Origin: Sphingobacterium sp. UBA4616 | GTDB taxonomy: Bacteria; Bacteroidota; Bacteroidia; Sphingobacteriales; Sphingobacteriaceae | Direction: 5' to 3' | NCBI GenBank assembly: GCA_002386525.1 | Contig: DGIS01000011.1 | Coordinates: 1 to 38,378 of the forward strand | DNA length: 38,378 bases | In this document: positions 7,263 to 15,576 of the stretch, one piece after another | How positions within the stretch are numbered: position 1 is the first letter of the stretch | How the letters are laid out: the number at the start of each line of letters is the position of its first letter | Notes under the pieces: generated by a model | Database searches by the model: none | What the model saw: the letters and a program-made list of their open reading frames with translations, nothing else | Told to the model about the DNA's origin: nothing | Program-made: the position numbers and the translations under genes

Positions 7263-7904
7263 TTATTGTCGAATAAAGGGATTGGAATTTTTTTCAAAGC
7301 CAATCGTTGTGGACGGCCCGTGCCCAGGATATACAACGGTATCATCGGGCAAAGTATAAAGTTTTGATTTTATACTATCTAAAAGCTGTTGGTGATTGCC
7401 TCCTGGAAGATCCGTCCTACCTATGCTGTTGCGGAAGAGTACATCTCCTCCAATCAGAAATTTTTGATGAACAGAATAGAAACAAATATGAGCTGGAGAA
7501 TGACCCGGTGCCAGAATGACTTCTAGTTCGTCATTCTCCAAGTAAATGGTATCGCCGTCATTTAAAAATGTCTCTCCAATTGGGGAGATGTCATATCGGA
7601 TTCCCATTTGAGGGGCATAATTCTGAACAGCTACTAAAATAGGTACTTCTCCTTCATGAAACTGTGGCAACAAGCCATATCTTTCATAAACAAAACTATT
7701 TCCTAAAACATGGTCAATATGGCAATGTGTATTTAATAGAAGTTTGGGCTGAAGTTTATTGTCGGCGACAAAACTTACTACTTCTTGCTGCTCGTGCTCT
7801 CCATACATGCCCGGATCAATGATAATTGCATTTCCTGACTCGTTGTATAGTAGGTAAGTATTTTCCTGATATGGATTGAAAGTAAATGATTTGATCGTAA
7901 GCAT
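7263..7904 (-). CDS. Metallo-beta-lactamase fold hydrolase, glyoxalase II-like
   Basis: A 213-residue cytoplasmic hydrolase. The zinc-binding motif THCHIDH is at 59-65 (HxHxDH). Further ligands are the His of LAPGHSPAH, the Asp of GGDVLFRNSIGRTDLPGG and the His of YPGHGPSTTIG, the order and spacing of glyoxalase II-like thioesterases. The C-terminal substrate domain of true GloB is absent, so this is the short YcbL-type class, which often hydrolyses thioesters or related substrates. The real substrate is not predictable. It lies between aroE (44-bp gap) and the permease (5-bp gap) on the same strand. Confidence 0.88.
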   Translation of the reverse strand: MLTIKSFTFNPYQENTYLLYNESGNAIIIDPGMYGEHEQQEVVSFVADNKLQPKLLLNTHCHIDHVLGNSFVYERYGLLPQFHEGEVPILVAVQNYAPQMGIRYDISPIGETFLNDGDTIYLENDELEVILAPGHSPAHICFYSVHQKFLIGGDVLFRNSIGRTDLPGGNHQQLLDSIKSKLYTLPDDTVVYPGHGPSTTIGFEKNSNPFIRQ

Positions 7905-7948
7905 AGAGGTAAAATTACAGATTTTATTGATTTCTTACTATGGAAAGA

Positions 7949-8695
7949 TTAACTATTCCAAATTTCCCAATTCTTTTCGGCTTGAAGGACCAACATTTCA
8001 TATCCATTTTTGATTCTGGCTCCCATTTGTTTACTTTTTTGTATAAATGTAGTTTCCTCGGGGTTGTAAATGAGGTCATAACAAAGATGGTTCTCATTTA
8101 AAAATTCGTAAGGGATTTTTGGCGATTGTTCTGTATGGGGAAAAGTACCAACAGGTGAACAGTTAATAATCACCGTATGGTCTGCTAGGATAGCAGCATC
8201 CAATTCATCATAAGTCAACTGGTCTGCGCCCTTGGTTCTGCTCACTAGAGAATGCATTATTCCAAGTCGATTCAGCGCATAAATTACTGCCTTTGCAGCA
8301 CCGCCATTACCTAAAATTAAGGCCTTTTTATCTACTTGGGGATTAATTAGCGGCCTTATTGACGCCTCAAAGCCATAAGCATCCGTATTGTAGCCTTTTA
8401 GCTGCGTTGCGCCATCTGCTGTATGGCTAATTCGAATACAGTTGACAGCTTGAATTGCGCTGGCCTCTTCCGAAAGCTCGTCCAAATAATCCATAACTTC
8501 AATTTTATAGGGAATGGTCACATTCACACCATAGAAATCTTTGTTGGAGGCAATTTTTGAAAAATCAGCTATCTGAGGGATGGGGTACAAGTCATAATCC
8601 ACATCGGTTATTTGCTCTTGGCGGAATTTTTCTAAATAATATTTTTTTGAAAAAGAATGCCCTAATGGGTATCCTATTAGCCCTAGTTTTTTCAT
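7949..8695 (-). CDS. aroE: Shikimate dehydrogenase AroE
   Basis: A 248-residue NADP-dependent enzyme reducing 3-dehydroshikimate to shikimate in aromatic amino acid synthesis. The N-terminal shikimate site is intact: GYPLGHSFSK at 8-17 (the Ser pair is partly substituted), NVTIPYK at 58-64 with catalytic Lys64, and GYNTDAYGF at 101-109 with Asp105 as the second catalytic residue. The nucleotide-binding loop GNGGAAKA is at 129-136. The protein is about 20 residues shorter than E. coli AroE, common in Bacteroidota. It is probably the first gene of the aroE-hydrolase-permease set. A 12-bp hairpin separates it from the upstream TPR gene. Confidence 0.93.
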   Translation of the reverse strand: MKKLGLIGYPLGHSFSKKYYLEKFRQEQITDVDYDLYPIPQIADFSKIASNKDFYGVNVTIPYKIEVMDYLDELSEEASAIQAVNCIRISHTADGATQLKGYNTDAYGFEASIRPLINPQVDKKALILGNGGAAKAVIYALNRLGIMHSLVSRTKGADQLTYDELDAAILADHTVIINCSPVGTFPHTEQSPKIPYEFLNENHLCYDLIYNPEETTFIQKSKQMGARIKNGYEMLVLQAEKNWEIWNS

Positions 8696-8746
8696 TTAAA
8701 GTGGGAAAATTAGGTTGTTGGAATATGAATGGCGCTTCAATTTTGA

Positions 8747-8777
8747 TATCCGGTCATCCTTTGGCGATGACCGGATA
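8747..8777 (-). terminator. 12-bp perfect hairpin after the TPR gene
   Basis: TATCCGGTCATC (8747-8758) and GATGACCGGATA (8766-8777) pair perfectly around a 7-nt loop. It lies 16 bases past the TPR gene stop and 51 bases before the aroE start. There is no T-run on the minus strand, so it may be a partial terminator or an RNA-processing barrier. Confidence 0.55.
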
Positions 8778-8793
8778 AAGTGCCTATACAATA

Positions 8794-10206
8794 TTAATCT
8801 TTCGGCTTTGTATATTTTTTTACAATTTCAATGATAATCTGATTCCCTTGAAGCTGTGGGAGATAATCAAAAAGGATATGATACTTCTCCGGATCAGTTG
8901 CTAAACCAAGTTCCAAAAAGTTCAGTGCGTCGTTATACTGCCCATTGGCGAATAGATATGCAACGACCCGGTAGTATAACTCTGCCGCATTCGGATTCTG
9001 TGTGATAGCATCGGAAATCACATCAATAGCTTCTTCAATTTTACTTTGTTCAAATAGAATTGAGGAATAATCCAGCCATGCATCAATATCCGTTGGATTC
9101 AAGCTAACGACTCTTTTATAGGCTTCCTCTGCTAGGTCTATTTGCTGTAATTTATATCGTGCATCGGCGATGGCAAACCAGTAATCTGGATTTGTATCCT
9201 CCAATTCCAATGCTTTTTTATAAAAGTGCAGCGATTCAAAGTAACGTTCTTCGAAATCTAGGGTAACCCCAATGCCAAACCAGGCATCCGCAAGTTCCGC
9301 ATCTAATTTGACTGCCTTTTTATAATAGTTTCGAGCCTCTTCCATCTGCTCCAGTTTTTCATAACATTCACCTATTGCGCAATAGGTATCAGCACTGGGT
9401 TGCTCATATTCAAATGTTTGCTTGTAGACATCCAATGCTTCTTGGTAGCGATCTAAATTGACGAGAGCATTTCCCTTATTGAAATAAGCTGAAGAAAAGT
9501 CATCCTTGATCAATATCGCATAGTCATAGGCGTCCAAAGCTTCTTCAAACTGGCTGATCTTATGGTATGAATTTCCTAAGTTATACCATGCGTAGTAGGA
9601 GTAAGGGTCTGAATCTATGTATTTCTTATAAAAGGAGATACTTTCTTCCTGTCTATCTAATACGTCATAACAATAAGCCAGTTCATAAAGTGCTTCTTGG
9701 TAATCCATATTGAGTTCAAGAGCCTTTTTTAGATAAATTATAGCTTTATCATAATTCATTTGGGCCTGAAATATCATCGCAATATGGAAATACACCTCAT
9801 CCTTGTTGTCCAACAGAGGAAGAGCTTTAAACAGCTGTTCCAAGGCATCATCGAATTTTCCAATGCTTCCTAGTATACCACCACGGATCAAAAATATATC
9901 TCCTTCGGAGGCTTCTAATAGTTCCGCTTTATCCAATGCAGCGAGCGCATTCTGATATTGCTGAATCGTTGAAAACAGTTGCGCTTGTTTCAATAGAAAT
10001 GTAATATCAAAGGGATGCTGACTGATTGCGAATTCGGCGACCTGTAGCGCCTTTACAGGATCATTTTTTTCTGCGTAGTAATCAATAATTCCTTCAAAAG
10101 CTTTGGAGTCAAAAAAATACTGATCCTCGTTTCGAAGCATTTCCTCATATCTGTCCACCGAGATTTTTCTTTCTTCGGGGTTCTCAAATTCAAAATCCTC
10201 TTCCAT
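8794..10206 (-). CDS. Tetratricopeptide repeat protein
   Basis: A 470-residue soluble protein almost entirely made of TPR helical hairpins, roughly 11-12 units from about residue 35 to the end. Clear units include YDKAIIYLKKALELNMDYQE, YAWYNLGNSYHKISQFEEAL, and AYFNKGNALVNLDRYQEAL. There is no signal peptide; the N-terminus is acidic (MEEDFEFENPEER). TPR arrays are protein-interaction scaffolds, and the partner cannot be inferred. The frame extends to a TTG at 10212, but the ATG at 10206 is the natural start. It is probably monocistronic, with an intrinsic terminator of ompA upstream and a hairpin downstream. Confidence 0.88.
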   Translation of the reverse strand: MEEDFEFENPEERKISVDRYEEMLRNEDQYFFDSKAFEGIIDYYAEKNDPVKALQVAEFAISQHPFDITFLLKQAQLFSTIQQYQNALAALDKAELLEASEGDIFLIRGGILGSIGKFDDALEQLFKALPLLDNKDEVYFHIAMIFQAQMNYDKAIIYLKKALELNMDYQEALYELAYCYDVLDRQEESISFYKKYIDSDPYSYYAWYNLGNSYHKISQFEEALDAYDYAILIKDDFSSAYFNKGNALVNLDRYQEALDVYKQTFEYEQPSADTYCAIGECYEKLEQMEEARNYYKKAVKLDAELADAWFGIGVTLDFEERYFESLHFYKKALELEDTNPDYWFAIADARYKLQQIDLAEEAYKRVVSLNPTDIDAWLDYSSILFEQSKIEEAIDVISDAITQNPNAAELYYRVVAYLFANGQYNDALNFLELGLATDPEKYHILFDYLPQLQGNQIIIEIVKKYTKPKD

Positions 10207-10335
10207 TCTCAAAAGTTTAAAATCAGTATCCTGTTCTTTAATTCAAAATACTAATTTCTTATCTAATTTGATGGAACTAATTTTCCACAAATCGGATATC
10301 GTTCACAAAGTTAAGGATAAATACGTGTAAAATGA

Positions 10336-10361
10336 AAAAGCCGGCTATAAAGCCGGCTTTT
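10336..10361 (-). terminator. Intrinsic terminator of ompA
   Basis: An 11-bp perfect stem AAAAGCCGGCT / AGCCGGCTTTT (10336-10346 and 10351-10361) with a 4-nt loop. It continues into TTTTTC on the minus strand, 27 bases past the ompA stop. A textbook strong terminator fitting a highly expressed gene. Confidence 0.9.
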
Positions 10362-10387
10362 ACTATAATGGTATATATTGTATACAA

Positions 10388-11779
10388 TTATTTTTTGATC
10401 TCAACGCGACGGTTTTGAACGCGACCTTCTTCAGTAGCATTAGATGCAACTGGGTTTTTCTCTCCGTAACCGTTAGCAGTGATGCTTGATGAAGAAACAC
10501 CAGCATTTACTAAATATTGTTTTACAGAGTTAGCACGGTCTTTAGATAAAGTCATGTTATAAGCTTCAGAACCTTCAGCAGATGCATAACCATCTAATTG
10601 TACAGATGCATTGTTATCACGTAACTCTTTAGCCAATTTGTCTAATGTAGAGTAAGATGAAGTTTTCAATACTGAGCTATCAAATTCGAATTGAATTGGA
10701 GCATAGTAACCGTTAGAAGTAGTAGAGCTAACAACTGGCTCTGGGAATTTGATTGGACATCCTGAACCATCTACTGGAGTACCAGCTGGAGTTCCAGGGC
10801 ATTTATCAAATTTATCAGATACACCGTCACCATCAGCATCAGCGCTTAATGTGTTAACAGTACCTTCTAAAGTGCTTACACGTTGTTTTAATGCTTCAAC
10901 TTCATTTCTCAATGAAGGATCTTTCAACTCATCGTACATTGTAGCAACTGGGTTAGCAAAAGTCAAGTTTTGTTTGTCTCTTGAACCTAGAGTGAATTCT
11001 AAACCAGCCATTACTGTAGAGAATTTACCTTTATAATCTGTACGAGCTGGACCATACAATAAGTTATCATCAGTGAAGTTCATCGTGTAACCTAAGTTCA
11101 ACGCAACTACTTCAGATAATTTAAATTTAGCACCAACACCTACTGGAACGAAAGCTGTTAATTTGTTATCACGGTCACCAGTGTTCTCACGATCTCCAAA
11201 AATTTTCGAACCCCATTTACCTTTGTTGTTATAAACTTCATTAGTAAAATCTTCGTTCGCAAATTGAACTGGATTGTTGGCTAAAACTCCCAAACCCACT
11301 TTAGCATAGAAGTTAACTGCATTTTCTCTTCTCAAGAAATCAATAGTACCCAATTGGAATACACCGTTCAAGCTTGCTGCCCAGTTTACATCAGTTTGTG
11401 CTGATCTAGCTGCACCATTGCGAGCTGCACCAGAATTAGCTTCAAAACCGTTAAATCCGTCAAGCGCTTTGTTGTAAGTTTTAATCTTACCACGGTTTGC
11501 TTCTAATTCTAAACCAAATGTGTGAGAGAATTGTTTACGAATAGTTAATCCGTAGTATTCACCAACTTTGTTTTGGAAGTAACCTACTTTTTGTCCAAAA
11601 GCATTTGATCCAGGAAGAATTGTGTTTGGTGTAGTAATACCACCTTGCACTCCGATAGACCAAGTTCTGTATTGTGATCTACCACCGAATACTTGTTGAG
11701 CTTGCGCTGTACCAGCAAAACCTAAAGCGGCAACTAATGTAGCAGCAACAGCTGTTTTTTTAATTGTAGAATAGTTCAT
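10388..11779 (-). CDS. OmpA-family outer membrane porin with TSP3 linker
   Basis: A 463-residue major outer membrane protein. A signal peptide ends at Ala27 (GFAGTAQA). An N-terminal beta-barrel of about 235 residues follows, ending near EFTLGS at 261-266. Next come a short coiled coil (NEVEALKQRVSTLEGTVNTL, 292-311), a Ca-binding thrombospondin type 3 repeat (DADGDGVSDKFDKCPGTP, 314-331, with two Cys) and a C-terminal OmpA domain from about 361 to 462 that binds peptidoglycan (LSKDRANSVKQYL, NRRVEIKK). The open frame extends to a TTG at 11821, but the ATG at 11779 starts the signal peptide. Codon choice looks uniform and highly biased. It has a long leader and a strong terminator, consistent with an abundant porin. 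Confidence 0.93.
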   Translation of the reverse strand: MNYSTIKKTAVAATLVAALGFAGTAQAQQVFGGRSQYRTWSIGVQGGITTPNTILPGSNAFGQKVGYFQNKVGEYYGLTIRKQFSHTFGLELEANRGKIKTYNKALDGFNGFEANSGAARNGAARSAQTDVNWAASLNGVFQLGTIDFLRRENAVNFYAKVGLGVLANNPVQFANEDFTNEVYNNKGKWGSKIFGDRENTGDRDNKLTAFVPVGVGAKFKLSEVVALNLGYTMNFTDDNLLYGPARTDYKGKFSTVMAGLEFTLGSRDKQNLTFANPVATMYDELKDPSLRNEVEALKQRVSTLEGTVNTLSADADGDGVSDKFDKCPGTPAGTPVDGSGCPIKFPEPVVSSTTSNGYYAPIQFEFDSSVLKTSSYSTLDKLAKELRDNNASVQLDGYASAEGSEAYNMTLSKDRANSVKQYLVNAGVSSSSITANGYGEKNPVASNATEEGRVQNRRVEIKK

Positions 11780-11940
11780 ACTCTTGTTTTTAAGGTTATT
11801 ATTAATTTTAATTGTTTTCAAACTTAATTATCTTGTATTAACACTTGGAACAGTACAATTGCCGTGCCAAAGTCTTAAAGTTATGTTAAATATTTTGTTT
11901 CCGCTATATTTTGTACTAAATTAAGGATTTAATGTGAAAC

Positions 11941-11986
11941 AACAAAACAAAAATCCGCTACGAAAGTACCAAATTTTTGTTTTGTT
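11941..11986. repeat. 14-bp inverted repeat spanning the ompA promoter
   Basis: AACAAAACAAAAAT (11941-11954) pairs perfectly with ATTTTTGTTTTGTT (11973-11986) around an 18-nt loop. It lies between the PiT stop (12023) and ompA. On the minus strand the second arm is T-rich, so it could terminate the DUF47-PiT transcript. The ompA -7 box lies in its loop. Confidence 0.6.
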
Positions 11987-11990
11987 TCAA
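11961..11990 (-). promoter_or_regulatory. Candidate ompA promoter
   Basis: TTG at 11990-11988, a 19-bp spacer and TACTTTCG at 11968-11961, one base off TAnnTTTG. The start of transcription would be near 11955, giving an untranslated leader of about 175 bases before the ATG at 11779. Confidence 0.5.
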
Positions 11991-12022
11991 TACGTTTAAG
12001 AAAAAAATTAAGGTTTTTTTTT

Positions 12023-13033
12023 CTAAAGCAAATAATGTACGATCAAGAGCGACAATCCACCTAATAAAGCTGAAACCGGAATAGTTAATATCCAAGCCCA
12101 TAACAAACTGATTGTTACTCCCCAGCGTACTGCAGAAACACGTTTAACGACACCAACACCTATGATTGCACCGGTAATGGTATGTGTGGTAGAGGCCGGA
12201 ATTCCAAAATGTTCTGTAATACCTAATGTTACCGCTCCCGCTGATTCAGCACAAACTCCTTCCAATGGTGTAACTTTTGTGATTTTGGTTCCCATTGTTT
12301 TAACTATTTTCCATCCACCACTCATCGTCCCGGCTGCAATAGCCGCGTAACAAGTTAATGGAATCCACTCGGGCATGTGTTCAGTCGTTGGTACATAGCC
12401 ACCCGCTACCATGGCGACCAGGATAATTCCCATGACTTTCTGAGCGTCGTTACCTCCGTGTGCAAAACTTAGCGCTGCAGAGGAAACAAGCTGTAATATT
12501 TTAAACCATTTTTCGGCCACACTTGGTCTGGAGTTTTTCGCCAGATTAATCACAATTAATGTAATGATGACCGACATCGTCATACCTATGATCGGAGCGA
12601 GCACGATAAAAGCAATAATTTTTAGGGTAGCATCAATATTGATAGCATGAATTGGATCTGCGCCCAGAATAAATGCATATGCCATACCGGATCCCGCGAA
12701 TCCCCCGATAAGCGTATGTGAAGAACTTGATGGTACTCCGTAATACCATGTAAACAAGTTCCAGCCAATTGCTGCTAATAAACCCGCGAAAATTACTTCT
12801 AATGTAATGTATTCTTCCAATACTGTTTTTGCAATGGTATTGGCTACCTTATGGTCTGTAAAATAGAAGTAAGCGGCAAAGTTGAATATTGCAGCCCATA
12901 AAACAGCCATTGCTGGCGTTAAAACTTTTGTTGATACAACTGTCGCAATAGAATTTGCTGCATCATGGAATCCATTGATGTAGTCAAAAGCAATTGCAAG
13001 GACAATCACAACAACGAGTAATGTTGACATCAT
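12023..13033 (-). CDS. PiT-family inorganic phosphate transporter
   Basis: A 336-residue membrane protein, probably a low-affinity phosphate importer driven by protons or sodium. The duplicated PiT signatures are GFHDAANSIATVVSTKVLTP at 21-40 and AHGGNDAQKVMG at 191-202. The serine-rich loop VPSSSSHTLIGG and its counterpart IPASTTHTITGAIIG mark the two inverted halves. About ten hydrophobic helices are visible. It lies 36 bases after a DUF47 (PhoU-like) gene, a standard pairing in which DUF47 modulates PiT activity. Two tandem ATGs (13033, 13030) make the exact start uncertain by one codon. Substrate could in principle be sulfate, but the DUF47 partner favours phosphate. Confidence 0.92.
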   Translation of the reverse strand: MMSTLLVVVIVLAIAFDYINGFHDAANSIATVVSTKVLTPAMAVLWAAIFNFAAYFYFTDHKVANTIAKTVLEEYITLEVIFAGLLAAIGWNLFTWYYGVPSSSSHTLIGGFAGSGMAYAFILGADPIHAINIDATLKIIAFIVLAPIIGMTMSVIITLIVINLAKNSRPSVAEKWFKILQLVSSAALSFAHGGNDAQKVMGIILVAMVAGGYVPTTEHMPEWIPLTCYAAIAAGTMSGGWKIVKTMGTKITKVTPLEGVCAESAGAVTLGITEHFGIPASTTHTITGAIIGVGVVKRVSAVRWGVTISLLWAWILTIPVSALLGGLSLLIVHYLL

Positions 13034-13069
13034 AATCTCGTAGAATTTTTGTGCACTTATATCGAATGA

Positions 13070-13717
13070 TTATGCGTTTTTAACTAGAATGCTTTCTAAT
13101 ACGTTAGCAACATCCTCACACTTATCCGTTGCATCTTCCATTGCAGACAACACTTCTTTGTGTTTAATTAATGAAATTGCATCCTTTTCAAACTCAAAGA
13201 GGTCAGCTACAGCCTTATCAAAGATATAATCTGCTTTGTTTTCAACACTGTTGATACGCACGCATGAATCTGTAATGTTCCGAATGTTTTTTAAGTCTCT
13301 AAGCTCATGAATAGCTTTTGACACATGTTCAGTGGCTTCAACCAATAAGTCCGCAATTTCTATCATTGGTTCAGTAGCTTTTTCCACCTTATAAAGGTCC
13401 ATTCTGTTGGCAGCGCCATGAATAAAGTCGGCCACATCATCCAATGAACTTGCCAAAGAGTGTATATCTTCGCGATCGAAAGGAGTGATGAAATTCTTGC
13501 CTAACTCCAAATGAATTTGATGTGTGATATTGTCGCCCTTGTGCTCCAAATCTTCCATCTTGCGCGTAAAATCTTTTTTCTTCTCAGGATTGCTTGAGTT
13601 AACAATATCTTTTAACAACTTTGACATCTCGATCAAATTGTTGCCGGCTTGTTCAAACAAAGGGAAGAATTTTTTGTCCTTTGGAACGAAGTACTGAAAA
13701 ATGCTATTTAAAGACAT
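13070..13717 (-). CDS. DUF47 / PhoU-like accessory protein of PiT
   Basis: A 215-residue all-helical cytoplasmic protein of the DUF47 (PhoU-like, Pit accessory) family. It starts MSLNSIFQYFVPKDKKFFPLFEQ, the usual opening of the family. The metal-binding E/DxxxD-type helices are visible as KMEDLEHKGDNITHQIH near 52-68, SLASSLDDVADFIHGAANRMDLY in the middle and EDATDKCEDVANVLESILVKNA at the end. It is the first gene of a two-gene unit with the PiT transporter. A perfect -7 box and a Pho-box-like repeat lie directly upstream. Confidence 0.93.
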   Translation of the reverse strand: MSLNSIFQYFVPKDKKFFPLFEQAGNNLIEMSKLLKDIVNSSNPEKKKDFTRKMEDLEHKGDNITHQIHLELGKNFITPFDREDIHSLASSLDDVADFIHGAANRMDLYKVEKATEPMIEIADLLVEATEHVSKAIHELRDLKNIRNITDSCVRINSVENKADYIFDKAVADLFEFEKDAISLIKHKEVLSAMEDATDKCEDVANVLESILVKNA

Positions 13718-13735
13718 ATCTTAAATTTATTTTTA

Positions 13736-13770
13736 CAAAAGTAATACCTTAATGTTAAGTTAATGTTAAC
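13736..13770 (-). promoter_or_regulatory. Promoter with Pho-box-like direct repeat before DUF47-PiT
   Basis: A perfect -7 box TACTTTTG lies at 13743-13736, about 19 bases before the DUF47 ATG. Instead of a TTG, the upstream side holds two tandem 11-bp repeats (13770-13760 and 13759-13749). Read on the minus strand they give TTAACA-N5-TTAACA, with only a 5-bp gap to the -7 box. TTAACA-like hexamers every 11 bp are the known layout of the Bacillus PhoP box; E. coli Pho boxes also have an 11-bp period. Binding by a Bacteroidota PhoB/PhoP is inference. Confidence 0.5.
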
Positions 13771-13806
13771 ATTGATTTTGTTTAAACACAAAAGTGTCAT
13801 CATTGT

Positions 13807-14844
13807 TTAGTTCCCAGCTTGTACTTTTTGTAACGTAAATCCAAAAGTGGTTCCGATACCTTCCGTACTGCGCACATTGACATTTTGCTGATGTGCTTCA
13901 ACAATGTGCTTAACGATCGCTAACCCTAACCCAGACCCTCCTATATCGCGTGATCGGCTTTTGTCAGTTCGGAAAAAACGTTCAAATACGCGGCTGAGAT
14001 TTTTTTCCTCAATGCCATAGCCGTCGTCTGTAATTTCGATAAGAACCTGCTCAAATAATGGGAAAATCTTAATTTTTGTTGTTCCACCTTCTTTTCCATA
14101 TTTCAATGAGTTGTCTATCAGATTGTACAGTACCTGATGTATTTTATTGCGGTCTGCCTTCACCCAGTGCGGTGTGCCGGCCTTCGGTCTGAATTCGATT
14201 TTGATGTTGTGCTGTTTGGCTTTGTCTTCAAGGGAGTCTGTCGTGTCCTTGATCAGGTCGACAATATCAAATTTCTCAATATTAAGGACCATTTTGCCAG
14301 ATTCCAATTTGGATATCTCATCAAGATCCAGAATTAGATAATTTAGCCGATCGAGATTTCGGGCAGCTTTGTTAAGGAAATTTTTTGCCATTTCCATATC
14401 CTCTTCCATAAGGCCGTCCTGCAGCGTCTCAATGTAGCCCTGTGTAGCAAAGAGTGGTGTTTTGAATTCATGTGAAATATTGGATAGGAACTCTCTTCGA
14501 AATTTTTCCTGTGATTTTAATTGTTCTATCTCGTTTTTTTTATCTTTTGCCCATGCTTTGACTTCGTTTTCAGCATCTGTAATAGGATCCTCGCTGATAT
14601 GTTCTCCAATAGCATCTTTAAGATCTTTGCCAAGTTTGAGATTGTGAATGAGTTTATACATCGTGTTGAGACGTCGATATATATATTTTTCAAATAGATA
14701 GTTAAATAGAAGAAAACTCGTTACCACCGCGACAAAGAAAATGATCAATGCTGTCTGCAGCTCGTGTTTATAATAAAAGCTGATCGTGGATATTGCAACA
14801 CCAACCGCTGCTGAGTTTGCTAATAATAATTGTCTAAAATTCAT
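13807..14844 (-). CDS. PhoR-like sensor histidine kinase
   Basis: A 345-residue membrane histidine kinase. Two N-terminal helices (about 5-22 and 31-50) enclose only a few periplasmic residues, so there is no large sensor domain. A HAMP-like linker and coiled coil (90-115) lead to the HisKA box FLSNISHEFKTPL with phosphorylated His125. The HATPase_c domain has an N-box at 241-250 (NLIDNSLKYG), G1 DDGYGIEE at 273-280, F-box RVFERFFR and G2 GGSGLGLAI at 302-310. All catalytic parts are intact. The overall layout resembles PhoR, and it sits directly upstream of phosphate transport genes, but no response regulator gene is adjacent. The phosphate role is inferred. Confidence 0.88.
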   Translation of the reverse strand: MNFRQLLLANSAAVGVAISTISFYYKHELQTALIIFFVAVVTSFLLFNYLFEKYIYRRLNTMYKLIHNLKLGKDLKDAIGEHISEDPITDAENEVKAWAKDKKNEIEQLKSQEKFRREFLSNISHEFKTPLFATQGYIETLQDGLMEEDMEMAKNFLNKAARNLDRLNYLILDLDEISKLESGKMVLNIEKFDIVDLIKDTTDSLEDKAKQHNIKIEFRPKAGTPHWVKADRNKIHQVLYNLIDNSLKYGKEGGTTKIKIFPLFEQVLIEITDDGYGIEEKNLSRVFERFFRTDKSRSRDIGGSGLGLAIVKHIVEAHQQNVNVRSTEGIGTTFGFTLQKVQAGN

Positions 14845-14853
14845 TTGTTGAAT

Positions 14854-14878
14854 AAAAAAGGCCCCTGATTTGGAGCCT
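14854..14878 (-). terminator. Intrinsic terminator of psd
   Basis: On the minus strand AGGCTCC (14878-14872) pairs with GGGGCCT (14865-14859), including one G-U pair, around a 6-nt loop. A run of T follows (14859-14854). It lies 29 bases past the psd stop and just before the kinase ATG. Confidence 0.75.
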
Positions 14879-14907
14879 AAGTTACTTATAATGATATTAA
14901 TAAATTG

Positions 14908-15561
14908 TTAAAATTTTCCAATAATGGTTTTTGCACCTATAACCTTGTCACCAATGTTGACATTAATTTCAGTGCCCAAAGGGAGGAATAAATCTACGCG
15001 AGAACCGAATTTGATAAAACCAAACTCATTACCTTGCACCACTTCGTCCTTTTCTTTTATATACCATACAATACGGCGAGCTAGTGCTCCTGCAATTTGA
15101 CGGAAAAGAACCTCTCTCCCTGCTTTATCTTTGACAACGACCGTTGTTCTTTCGTTATCTGTGGATGATTTGGGATGCCAGGCCACTAAAAATTTTCCAG
15201 GATGATATTTAAAGAAAGTAACCAAACCACTAATAGGATTTCTGTTAACGTGTACATTAACTGGCGACATAAAAATCGAAACCTGAATACGTTTATCGTG
15301 GAAATATTCATTTTCTTCGGTTTCTTCGATAACAACAACTTTCCCGTCAGCCGGACAAAGAATTATGCCGTCTTCCGGGTTGAACACTTTTTTAGGGCTT
15401 CTGAAGAACTGAACAACTGTAATAAACAGGAATGCTGATAGCGCATAAATAAACCATTTGACATATTGCGAAGCATCATAATAATCCGCAACTGCATTGA
15501 TAATAAAGATAAAAAGTACAGCGATTGCTAATGTGGTGTATCCTTCTTTATGAAATTTCAT
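14908..15561 (-). CDS. psd: Phosphatidylserine decarboxylase, short type
   Basis: A 217-residue membrane enzyme making phosphatidylethanolamine from phosphatidylserine. Two hydrophobic helices (about 11-26 and 34-52) anchor it, followed by FFRSPKKVFNPEDGIILCPADGKV, the family's RxPxR-like entry and PADG motif. The SIFMSPVNVHVNRNP segment (95-109) carries conserved His104. The self-cleavage site is Gly186-Ser187 in IKFGSRVD, where Ser187 becomes the pyruvoyl group; this replaces the LGST of E. coli and marks the short, archaeal/Bacteroidota-type Psd. Length fits that class. It follows the YwqK-like gene by 24 bases but has its own -7 box, and a terminator separates it from the kinase. Confidence 0.93.
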   Translation of the reverse strand: MKFHKEGYTTLAIAVLFIFIINAVADYYDASQYVKWFIYALSAFLFITVVQFFRSPKKVFNPEDGIILCPADGKVVVIEETEENEYFHDKRIQVSIFMSPVNVHVNRNPISGLVTFFKYHPGKFLVAWHPKSSTDNERTTVVVKDKAGREVLFRQIAGALARRIVWYIKEKDEVVQGNEFGFIKFGSRVDLFLPLGTEINVNIGDKVIGAKTIIGKF

Positions 15562-15576
15562 ATCTATTTATTTCTG

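Noticed and set aside
10749..11036. 95-codon plus-strand ORF opposite ompA
   Set aside because: Long antisense frame caused by biased codon use in ompA; no start signal or family.
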